Origin: Chitinophaga filiformis
Lineage (GTDB): Bacteria > Bacteroidota > Bacteroidia > Chitinophagales > Chitinophagaceae
Assembly: GCF_900102545.1 (NCBI RefSeq)
Contig: NZ_FNBN01000003.1
Span: 921,461-985,460 of the forward strand
Length of the DNA stretch: 64,000 bases
Reading direction: 5' to 3'
The notes beneath the pieces were generated by a model that was not told the origin of the DNA, searched no databases, and saw only the letters and a program-made list of their open reading frames with translations. The position numbers and the translations under genes were made by a program. Numbering within the stretch: the first letter of the stretch is position 1; the number at the start of each line of letters is the position of its first letter. Below are positions 36,552 to 43,952 of this stretch, in pieces.

Positions 36552-36582
36552 AACAGGGCCGTAAATGGCCCTGTTCCTTTTT
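36552..36582 (+). terminator. Rho-independent terminator
   Basis: Stem aacagggcc (36552-36560) with ggccctgtt (36567-36575), 6-nt loop, then cctttttat. It also serves as a barrier before the convergent AraC gene. Confidence 0.85.
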
Positions 36583-36612
36583 ATGAAGTTAGTTCCTGTT
36601 TATTTTATAAAG

Positions 36613-37491
36613 TTAGTTCCAGGCTTTTTTCAGAGAATTCCGGTAAGCCTGCGGAGATGTATTGATAGCGTTCTTAAAATATCTGCTGAAATGATATTCA
36701 TCTTTAAAACCAAGATCATAGGCGATCTCTTTAATAGGTTTGGAGGTCAGGTAGAGATCCCGTTTGGCTTCTACAATGATCCTTTCCGTGATCATATCAG
36801 TAGGTGTTCTCCCATAGTACTCTCTGACAATTCTTCCCAGGTTTTTAACGGTCATATGCAACAGATCAGCATACTCACCGGCACTATGTTTCTCCCGGAA
36901 GTATTTATCAATATAGGCTTTAAATTGCAGCAATGCATCCGATTCACCTGTTTGCTCTGTAGGTGCTGGCTTAACGGTGTCCTGCGATACCTTTATCCGG
37001 GTAACGTTGATCAGCAGGATCTTCAGGTAAGAGATCAGCAGGTCATGCTGTGCCAGCCCTGCTACCTGCAGTTCATTTTCCACCTGCGTGATCAGCAGCC
37101 GGATCATAGACGTCTCTTCGGGAGGAATATTGACCAGTGGCGTCTGACTGATGTTGTTAAAGAGAATACCATCACAGGCTACTTCCTTATGATGTTTGAT
37201 AACACAGAAGAAGTCATGATGGAAATTCAGCATCACACCTTTTACATGTTCTCCAGTGACCATAAAAGGCTGGAAAGGGGCAAAGAACAGCATTGTTCCT
37301 GCAGCGATATTATACTCAGTGAAATCTGCCTTCAGGAGCCCTTCTCCTTCGTAAATCCATATAATGGAAAAGTAGCCTACGCGTTGTAGTTCCTTAAAAG
37401 GGGAGTTATCCTCAAAATGGATCATTCTGAACCCCATACTGCCGTCAACAGGGTTCTTAATCTCAAAAGCTGGTGTCGTTGTTGTTGCCAT
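36613..37491 (-). CDS. AraC-family transcriptional regulator
   Basis: A 292-aa regulator with an N-terminal cupin-like sensing domain (YFSIIWIYEGEGLLKADF, AAGTMLFFAPFQPFMV) and a C-terminal double HTH (EYADLLHMTVKNLGRIVREYYG, then IKEIAYDLGFKDEYHFSRYFK and TSPQAYR). It is the third gene of a kinase-response regulator-AraC operon (11 bp after the LytTR gene), so it probably acts downstream of the same signal. Confidence 0.93.
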   Translation of the reverse strand: MATTTTPAFEIKNPVDGSMGFRMIHFEDNSPFKELQRVGYFSIIWIYEGEGLLKADFTEYNIAAGTMLFFAPFQPFMVTGEHVKGVMLNFHHDFFCVIKHHKEVACDGILFNNISQTPLVNIPPEETSMIRLLITQVENELQVAGLAQHDLLISYLKILLINVTRIKVSQDTVKPAPTEQTGESDALLQFKAYIDKYFREKHSAGEYADLLHMTVKNLGRIVREYYGRTPTDMITERIIVEAKRDLYLTSKPIKEIAYDLGFKDEYHFSRYFKNAINTSPQAYRNSLKKAWN

Positions 37492-37502
37492 ATGTAGTAA
37501 GC

Positions 37503-38264
37503 TTACCTGTTCTCTAACCAGGACAGGAATATCTGTACTTTTTCCTTATTGACCAATAATTTTTCAGGACTCGGAATGACCAGGTTAACGAGCATCTTCC
37601 GCGCAAAATAGTGTTCCACGTCTTTTATCGCCTTAAAATTAACCAGGTATTGCCTGTTCAGCCGGAAGAACTGCTCCGGCGATAACATAGCATGGATCTG
37701 GTCGAGCGACTGATTGATCATATATTCCTCCTGTTCAAAGGTCTTGATAACAGTTGCCTCATGTTTGATGTAAAAGAAGGCGATGGCATCTGTAGAGATG
37801 TTGACGTATTTGTTATTCCTGAACACCAGGAAGTTCTTCTTGCCGGCAGGTGGTGCTACTTTTGCCAGCAGGTCATTCAGCTGTGGAAGTGTATGTTGCT
37901 GGAAGAAGTTCTTCAGCTCATCCACTTTTTTGAAAGCATTGACAATATCATCTTTGGAGAATGGCTTCAATACATAATCAACGCCATTCGCTTTAAATGC
38001 ATCCAGTGTATAGTCTTCAAACGCAGTACAGAAAACTACCGGGCATGAAATCTTCACTGCTTTAAAGATATTAAAACAGAGTCCGTCTGAAAGCTGGATA
38101 TCCATAAAGATCAAATCCGGCTGTTCATTTTCAGAAAGATACTTAATGCTCGATGAGACACTTTGCAGCTTTGATAATATCTGCGCCTCCGGCCTGATTT
38201 TCGTTATCATGGTGGCCAGGGAAGCTGCTGCTTTGATCTCGTCTTCAATAATGAGTATATTCAT
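37503..38264 (-). CDS. LytTR-type response regulator
   Basis: A 253-aa regulator. The receiver domain (1-120) has the acidic pocket E7-D8, phospho-acceptor D55 (LIFMDIQLSDG) and the Lys switch in DYVLKPFS. The DNA-binding LytTR domain (about 145-250) has FLVFRNNKYVNISTDAIAFF and FFRLNRQYLVNFKAI. Its start overlaps the kinase stop by 4 nt (ATGA), showing co-translation with the LytS-like kinase. Confidence 0.95.
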   Translation of the reverse strand: MNILIIEDEIKAAASLATMITKIRPEAQILSKLQSVSSSIKYLSENEQPDLIFMDIQLSDGLCFNIFKAVKISCPVVFCTAFEDYTLDAFKANGVDYVLKPFSKDDIVNAFKKVDELKNFFQQHTLPQLNDLLAKVAPPAGKKNFLVFRNNKYVNISTDAIAFFYIKHEATVIKTFEQEEYMINQSLDQIHAMLSPEQFFRLNRQYLVNFKAIKDVEHYFARKMLVNLVIPSPEKLLVNKEKVQIFLSWLENR

Positions 38265-39268
38265 TGGATCACTGGAAGTTTTACTTTAAATATGTTATCG
38301 TCTGATTCAATCATAATTTCCTTTTCCAGGAGATGATTATATCTTTCACTGATATTATTCAATCCTACCTTCATCGAAGTGCCCGGGTCCATTTTAAGCT
38401 GCACGTCATTCTCCACAATAATAAAATCTTTTTCAGAATAAAGTCTTATCTCCAACGGCTGCTCCAGCGATACAATGTTATGTTTGATACAATTCTCAAT
38501 CAGCAGCTGCAACGTGAATGGAGGGATCATCGACTGAAGATAAGCAGGATCAATGTTATTGGTCAGATGAATACCATCTTCAAACCGTGCCTTCAGCAGG
38601 AACATATAAGCGTTTACGATATTCAGTTCTTCTGAGAGATGGATCAGGTCCAGTTTACGGCTTTCTAATGTGAAGCGGTAAAATTCAGACAGCTTTAATA
38701 CGAAATCGACAGACTGTTTATCGTCGGTCTCTATCATTGTTTTCAGTGTATTGAGGCTGTTGAACAGGAAATGCGGATTGATCTGTTGTTTGAGCAGTTC
38801 ATATTGTGCGCCGAGATTGTCTGATTTGGAGCGTTCCAGTTCTATGCTTACCTGCTGATTCTGGTAGTTCTGATACAGCAGATGCAGTATCATATAAAAT
38901 CCAAGATTGATCATGATACCTCTTACTTCCACCATCAGCATTACAGGGCCAAAGTTCAGGTGTGAAAGTAACCACTGCTGGCAATAGGCTAGTAACAACA
39001 TGATGCCTATCCCGAATAAAAGACTGGTGAACATCCGGGAGAGAGATATTCCCCGGTTGATATCTCGCCTGCTATAGGTGGGCAGCGTATAGATATTGTA
39101 ATACCAAACAATGACAGAAAAGGAGAATGTTATCCCGGAATTGACAAGCGCTTCCGGTAAATTAAATGGCCGCTCCGCAATCTTAGGAACGGAGGCAATA
39201 AGTCCGAGGAACAGTGAGCTGCACCAGATGATCCAGGGAGATACTTTGAATGTTTTCTTATTCATCAC
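38261..39268 (-). CDS. LytS-family sensor histidine kinase
   Basis: A 335-aa inner-membrane kinase with four transmembrane helices (about residues 12-30, 45-62, 80-98 and 112-132). The His_kinase domain has QINPHFLFNSLNTL (phospho-acceptor H166); the ATP-binding part has the N-box ENCIKHNI and GLNNISERYNHL. Paired with the adjacent LytTR regulator. The first gene of a three-gene operon with a strong -7 box upstream. Confidence 0.94.
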   Translation of the reverse strand: MMNKKTFKVSPWIIWCSSLFLGLIASVPKIAERPFNLPEALVNSGITFSFSVIVWYYNIYTLPTYSRRDINRGISLSRMFTSLLFGIGIMLLLAYCQQWLLSHLNFGPVMLMVEVRGIMINLGFYMILHLLYQNYQNQQVSIELERSKSDNLGAQYELLKQQINPHFLFNSLNTLKTMIETDDKQSVDFVLKLSEFYRFTLESRKLDLIHLSEELNIVNAYMFLLKARFEDGIHLTNNIDPAYLQSMIPPFTLQLLIENCIKHNIVSLEQPLEIRLYSEKDFIIVENDVQLKMDPGTSMKVGLNNISERYNHLLEKEIMIESDDNIFKVKLPVIQ

Positions 39269-39303
39269 ACATTATGCTTTATAGAAATTCCGGGCCATTG
39301 GGC

Positions 39304-39311
39304 CAAAGATA
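39304..39311 (-). promoter_or_regulatory. -7 box for the kinase operon
   Basis: Minus-strand TATCTTTG, exact TAnnTTTG, 36 nt before the ATG at 39268. Confidence 0.55.
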
Positions 39312-39516
39312 TAGTTTAATTTTTTCCGTCTGCTTATAAATTGTAGGCCCATTGATGTATTCAATCTTGTTTCTGTTGACATTTTTATCGTTGATAGCAG
39401 GGTAGGGCCGTCCTCCAAAGCTATAACAGTGTTAATAGCGGGAACAGGATGGATTGGGTTAACCGGACAGATTAAGGGGCGAAGTGGACGTTTCTGTCCG
39501 TCAAAAAAAGGTGGAT

Positions 39517-40671
39517 TTATACCTTTCTGCATTTCAGTTTCAGCACTCCGGCAGCATGGGTATAACCGCCTCCGGCGCCATCCACAAAGTGAATGTGGTC
39601 GTCTTTCATATCGCGGACGTAGCAGGACATGACAGATTCTTTGCTCACATAGAAGGCATAGAAGATCTCTCCGGCCTGTTCCAGTCTGTTAAGTCTTTCT
39701 TCGAGGAGCAGTCGTTGTTGTGTGGTGCCTGTAATGACGGTATTAATTTTACCGTCTATGACAAGTGTATCAGACATTTCCACCAGCCGTGTAAGGTAGG
39801 TCCTGCCGGTTTTGGTCTGGAAATAGAGATAACCAAGTGAGGTGGTGATCCAGGCTTGTAAGAGTGAAAAGAGCTTCATGCTGCCAAACCTGGCGCGTAT
39901 TTCAGATCCCAGTTTGGTAAAGGAGGCTTTGAGCCGGAGTTTTGATATAGAGATAGGCTGCCTTTTCTCAGGGGCGCCATAGATGTCATCGATATGGGCA
40001 ATGACTTTCTGAAAGGCCTCGGACTGCTTTAGGACCTTGGTCGAAAGGACAATCAGGCTGACTACTTCATAGTGATTTTCCGGAGGTTTGATCTTGTCCC
40101 AGCGGCATTGCATACCACTCAGGTCTAATTCATTCCCGCCGGGCGTCTGACCCGGGAGGAGGTAGTCGTCTCCTTTGATGAGTTTCTCCGCATAACTGAG
40201 ACCGTTGCCTAACAGGATGGGAATAGTAAGATTGCCGGAGCTGGTGAATTTACTGATCCGCAGTTCATGGCCGCGGGCGTAGATATCCCTGACGTCTACC
40301 AGGCCTGTCCGGAGTTCAATATTGAAGTTTTGCCTGGTATTATTCCTGTACAATAAAAGCGCTCCCATAGCGGCGTCTTTCACGGCAGGAGGGACTATAA
40401 AAGAAGCACCGTCCCCTCCGAAGAAGAAAGGGACGGTGATATTTGCTTTAAAACAGATGTTTAGTACTGCAACGATGCTCCCGGTGGCAATCAGGTTGAC
40501 GGTTTCGTGCAATCCTTTTTGTACGACGGCCGTAGACCCTTTAATATCTGTTACAATAACGTGCCAGTTCTCAGGAACGGGATAGAATAAATGTTCTTCC
40601 GTCAGCAGCTCGCTGAGTGGAATACGATTGACTGGTAACCTGGAGTAGAACAGATCATTACTTGCTGACAT
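39517..40671 (-). CDS. DUF3095 protein, nucleotide-cyclase-like
   Basis: A 384-aa soluble protein of the DUF3095 family. The first 180 residues look like a class III nucleotide cyclase fold: VIVTDIKGSTAVVQKG (D42-x-K-G-S-T, the metal-ion strand) and PFFFGGDGASFIVP (GGDGA at 85-89, the beta hairpin). Residues 230-384 form a C-terminal extension with no known motif. Catalytic activity is unproven. It lies 27 bp downstream of an outer-membrane-like gene in one probable operon. Confidence 0.85.
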   Translation of the reverse strand: MSASNDLFYSRLPVNRIPLSELLTEEHLFYPVPENWHVIVTDIKGSTAVVQKGLHETVNLIATGSIVAVLNICFKANITVPFFFGGDGASFIVPPAVKDAAMGALLLYRNNTRQNFNIELRTGLVDVRDIYARGHELRISKFTSSGNLTIPILLGNGLSYAEKLIKGDDYLLPGQTPGGNELDLSGMQCRWDKIKPPENHYEVVSLIVLSTKVLKQSEAFQKVIAHIDDIYGAPEKRQPISISKLRLKASFTKLGSEIRARFGSMKLFSLLQAWITTSLGYLYFQTKTGRTYLTRLVEMSDTLVIDGKINTVITGTTQQRLLLEERLNRLEQAGEIFYAFYVSKESVMSCYVRDMKDDHIHFVDGAGGGYTHAAGVLKLKCRKV

Positions 40672-40698
40672 AGTCCTTTTACGCCCTTTTTAAGGGGA

Positions 40699-41409
40699 TT
40701 AAAAATGTAGTCTGAATTCGATATTCAGCGCCGGACCAGACTTATCGTCTTTTACTTTACTGTTGGGGATCTCACTGCCGTTTGAATGAAGCGTTGTTGT
40801 CTGCTGCAGGGACGACACGAGGATCTGTGCACCAAAGCTTGCCTTTTCCGGTATCACTTCAAAGAAGGGACCGATACCTGCCAGCTGGCAGAAAGCATGC
40901 CCTTTTATTTTGACATATTGTTCCGGCTGGCCTGGCAGAGACGTCATCGATTTCACGCTGATGGGTCCCCAGGTTGCACCTACTATTGGCGCCAGGAAGA
41001 ATGTTTTTGAAAGCGGGATCATGTATTGTACGATCGGGCCTACCAGCATGCTGATACCACGGGTATAGATACCCTTGCTCTTTTTATCAGAAATGCTGAT
41101 CCCTGCGGTGAGGCTCACCCCAACGGACAGCTTGTCGATAATGTGATATCCCCCTTTGGCGGATAGCTGAGCGGCCGTACCGATATATTGCCCCATAGGT
41201 GCTACAGATCCGCTGAGACCGAGACCACCGCCGATCCAGTAATCGCCTTTCCTGATCTTTAGAGAGTAGGCTTTTCCTTTGGATGGAGCTTTGGTAGCGT
41301 CAAGCGTTTGCGCAGAACAGGTGATAAATGGCGTCAGAGCAATTATCAGAGGTAGGAGGACAAAAAGCAACACGGCTTTTGCAGGCATTAGTCGTTGTTT
41401 GTTTTTCAT
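40699..41409 (-). CDS. Predicted outer-membrane beta-barrel protein
   Basis: A 236-aa exported protein, start at ATG 41409 (the upstream in-frame Met at 41445 only adds a hydrophilic head). Signal about 1-34 (ITCSAQ). The mature part has alternating strands rich in Gly and aromatics (YWIGGGLGLSGSVAPMGQ, KLSVGVSLTAGIS) and a terminal aromatic (FRLHF), typical of 8-strand barrels. Function unknown; co-transcribed with the DUF3095 gene. Confidence 0.8.
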   Translation of the reverse strand: MKNKQRLMPAKAVLLFVLLPLIIALTPFITCSAQTLDATKAPSKGKAYSLKIRKGDYWIGGGLGLSGSVAPMGQYIGTAAQLSAKGGYHIIDKLSVGVSLTAGISISDKKSKGIYTRGISMLVGPIVQYMIPLSKTFFLAPIVGATWGPISVKSMTSLPGQPEQYVKIKGHAFCQLAGIGPFFEVIPEKASFGAQILVSSLQQTTTLHSNGSEIPNSKVKDDKSGPALNIEFRLHF

Positions 41410-41871
41410 GAAGGAAATTTGTTTGGTTGTAAAAATGTGAGACATATACCATTCCTTGTCATCAGAGGAAGTGCTGTCGGTAAGCAGTTGTATGTTTTCG
41501 CTTCATAGCATATCATTCACGTATATCTTGATATTTGTTAATGTGAATAAAGTGGTGTTTGAACCGGAAAAGGGACGTGAAAGCGTATATTTCACATGAA
41601 CTTGAGTATTTGGTTGATAACTGATGGCCTGGGGCTTATTTTTGATTTAACTCCTTTTGCTACAGTGCTGTAAGCAAATGTAATAACTTCTAGGGAAAAG
41701 TAAAATCTTTTGAGTATAGATATTGAGAAAATCGGTTGCAGGGATTACGGCAACCGATCTGCCGGGTAATATTACTGAGGCGGTAAAAGTACTTTAGATA
41801 CATGGGCAGAATATCCATCCAGAAGCGTCAAAATACCATTTTACCGGTTCCTGCGTTATCCTACTTTTGTG
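41410..41871. other. Intergenic between divergent genes
   Basis: No gene seen. Two symmetrical sites: GTGAAA-N7-TTTCAC (41577-41595) and a 9-bp stem atcggttgc/gcaaccgat (41731-41758) with a 10-nt loop and no T-tract. Either may be regulatory. Confidence 0.4.
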
Positions 41872-41879
41872 ATGTTGAA
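41872..41879 (+). promoter_or_regulatory. -7 box for the RidA gene
   Basis: TACTTTTG, exact TAnnTTTG, 67 nt before the ATG at 41947. Confidence 0.5.
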
Positions 41880-41946
41880 CAGGGGCTCATAATATAAGCA
41901 GCCCTCTTATTATCATTAAGTTAAATTAACCTTAATCTGCCAACAC

Positions 41947-42459
41947 ATGAAAGTATTAATGTTATTCATATCGATGCTGATAAGCGCTACGGTATTTGCA
42001 CAAACACCCGAAGAAAAACTGCTGCAATTAAAGATCACATTACCGGAAGTACCGCCTGCCATTGGCAGTTATGTGGATGTACGAAGAGTCGGTAATCTGC
42101 TCTATTTATCGGGCAAAGGCCCCCGTAATGCCAACGGAGAATATACTACCGGCAAGCTGGGACAGGAACTCAGTGTGCAACAGGGCTATGACGCGGCAAA
42201 GCTAACTGCTATCAATCAGTTGGCAGTATTGAGAAAAGAACTGGGCAGCCTGAATAAAGTGAAGCAGATAGTGAAAGTAAATGGTTATGTGAATTGTACC
42301 GCTGCCTTTTCCGATCAGCCTAAAGTGATCAATGGTTTTTCTGATCTGATGATCCAGGTGTTTGGAGAACCGGGTAAGCATGCACGTACAGCTCTGGGCA
42401 CCAATGCGCTACCCATGAATATGGCCGTAGAGGTGGAGATGATTGTGGAGGTAGAGTAG
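41947..42459 (+). CDS. Exported RidA-family protein
   Basis: A 170-aa protein: signal peptide (1-19, ISATVFAQ) plus a full YjgF/YER057c/UK114 domain. Motifs are LLYLSGKGPRNANGEY, and KHARTALGTNALPMNMAVEVEM with the substrate-binding Arg147. RidA normally hydrolyses reactive enamines/imines in the cytosol; the signal predicts a periplasmic member, perhaps a different substrate. No operon partners. Confidence 0.9.
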   Translation: MKVLMLFISMLISATVFAQTPEEKLLQLKITLPEVPPAIGSYVDVRRVGNLLYLSGKGPRNANGEYTTGKLGQELSVQQGYDAAKLTAINQLAVLRKELGSLNKVKQIVKVNGYVNCTAAFSDQPKVINGFSDLMIQVFGEPGKHARTALGTNALPMNMAVEVEMIVEVE

Positions 42460-42501
42460 GGGCGTCCCCGAAAGGTAACAGCGTTTTAAACTTTTTAGCA
42501 T

Positions 42502-42510
42502 TATCTTTCG
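42502..42510 (+). promoter_or_regulatory. -7 box for the DUF1444-like gene
   Basis: TATCTTTCG, a TAnnTTTCG match, 30 nt before the ATG at 42541. Confidence 0.5.
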
Positions 42511-42540
42511 CTCTTTATAAATACTCCCTATACAATTACT

Positions 42541-43383
42541 ATGCGTACAGTCGTACTGTTACTATCGGTCATGTTATTGACTCAGTGCACTCCCAACAAG
42601 GGAATAATGTCACAACAAGAGTTTGCAAATGAATGTATTGATGCATTCAGAAAAAAGTATCCTGATGTTTCGTTTACGCTGGAGTCGGATTTCAGCATCA
42701 GCGGTAAAAAAGGTGACTTGGGTATGAAGTTCAACCTGGACAACATTTACGTGGCTTATGAGGCACAACCTGGTTCCCTGAAGACTATTATTGGCAACTA
42801 TTTAACTATTGCTGAACGGGGTTTTACGGGAAAAAAAGGCGCTTTCCTAGCCAGTATTATACCTGTCATAAAGCCTGTTGAATACCTGGATGGCATAAGA
42901 GAGGCGACTAAGTCGGATTCGGTTGGAATCATCAATGAAAAATATAATGATCAGCTGATCGTTGTCTATGGACAGGATTCAGAGGCCAGCATTGAATATC
43001 TGAACGTTAAAGCATTTAAGGAGCTGAACATTTCAATGGATAGTTTGCATCATATCGCTATGGACAATTTGAAAAGAGTAGTGGTAAGTCTCAACTGGGA
43101 GAGCGTAGACGGAATTCATTTGATTAAAACAATAGGCGGTTATGAATCCAGCCTTATTCTGTTCCCGGGATTATGGACAAAAGACGACACCATATCTGTT
43201 GAAGGAGACTGGGTGATCGCTATTCCTACCGGTAATGTACTCGTGGCAACAGGAAGCAAGAACAAAGAAGCACTGGCAAAAGTTAAAGAGGTGATCACAA
43301 AATCTTATAAGGAAAGTAATTACCGGATCTCCGATAAGCTGTTTAAGTGGAATGGGGATAAGTTTGAGTTGTTCAGGAATTGA
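42541..43383 (+). CDS. DUF1444 (YtpQ-like) lipoprotein
   Basis: A 280-aa lipoprotein (signal ending LTQC). The mature region follows the DUF1444 pattern: PVIKPVEYLDGIREA, NEKYNDQLIVVYGQDSEASIEYL, and GYESSLILFPGLW. The family is of unknown function. A degraded DMP19-type gene starts 31 bp downstream. Confidence 0.8.
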   Translation: MRTVVLLLSVMLLTQCTPNKGIMSQQEFANECIDAFRKKYPDVSFTLESDFSISGKKGDLGMKFNLDNIYVAYEAQPGSLKTIIGNYLTIAERGFTGKKGAFLASIIPVIKPVEYLDGIREATKSDSVGIINEKYNDQLIVVYGQDSEASIEYLNVKAFKELNISMDSLHHIAMDNLKRVVVSLNWESVDGIHLIKTIGGYESSLILFPGLWTKDDTISVEGDWVIAIPTGNVLVATGSKNKEALAKVKEVITKSYKESNYRISDKLFKWNGDKFELFRN

Positions 43384-43414
43384 TATAGGCTGATTTTATT
43401 CTTCGAAATAATAA

Positions 43415-43858
43415 CGTAATGACGGCAGGCGCTTTTACTTTTCATACTATTTCAGCCAACTTAACCGCGGACAAAAAATATTCTACTGCGTGCTGCTGTT
43501 TAACGGAGAAACTGACAACGGTGGCGTATATCAGTTCTTCTTTAACCGTCCGGAGTTCAGCTTCGCAGTGCTGGAAAGCTTCAGGGAATTACAACTGGAA
43601 TCACTTGCCGGGGATTATGCTGCCTGTCTGGATGAGTTGATGAATACAACTGATAGCTATAACAACAGGAAGCGTACATTCAATGATGAAGGCAATAGTT
43701 GGGAACAAAGATGGGAAGCTTTCCGCGAAGGATATGGTGAAATGAAGTCTGCAGCTAAGATAGAGGCTTACTTTTATGATGATGGTTTCAAAATGGCGTT
43801 GTATAAAACAACGGTAGAGTATATTGATAAAAATATATCATTGTTTGTGAAGCAATAA
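43415..43858 (+). pseudogene. N-terminally truncated DMP19/DUF4375-like gene
   Basis: From the stop at 43412-43414 the frame reads through LNRGQKIFYCVLLFNGETDN, GGVYQFFFNRPEF and YIDKNISLFVKQ. The NGG...QFFFN motif is typical of DMP19/DUF4375 proteins, which bind histones or DNA mimics in eukaryotic models and sit in immunity contexts in bacteria. There is no ATG before the motif, only GTG at 43490, which would remove part of it, and the upstream gene ends 31 bp earlier. The N-terminal 30-40 residues of the family are thus missing. A remnant is more likely than an active gene. Confidence 0.6.
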
Positions 43859-43874
43859 GATGGGCTTTATGAGT

Positions 43875-43933
43875 ACAGTGTTATACAAAAGGCAACTTAC
43901 CGGATAAATTAAGTTAAATTTGTATAACACTGT
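43875..43933 (+). promoter_or_regulatory. 15-bp inverted repeat over the GH64 promoter
   Basis: acagtgttatacaaa (43875-43889) and tttgtataacactgt (43919-43933) are perfect reverse complements, 29 nt apart. The right arm overlaps TAAATTTG (43915-43922), an exact TAnnTTTG -7 box 30 nt before the ATG at 43953; the left arm sits near the -33 region. An operator bound as a looped pair fits well. There is no terminator T-tract. Confidence 0.65.
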
Positions 43934-43952
43934 TAATCAAAACCCATAATCT

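Noticed and set aside
36565..37389. 274-aa plus-strand ORF
   Set aside because: Exact antisense of the AraC gene; long only because the opposite codon pattern avoids stops.
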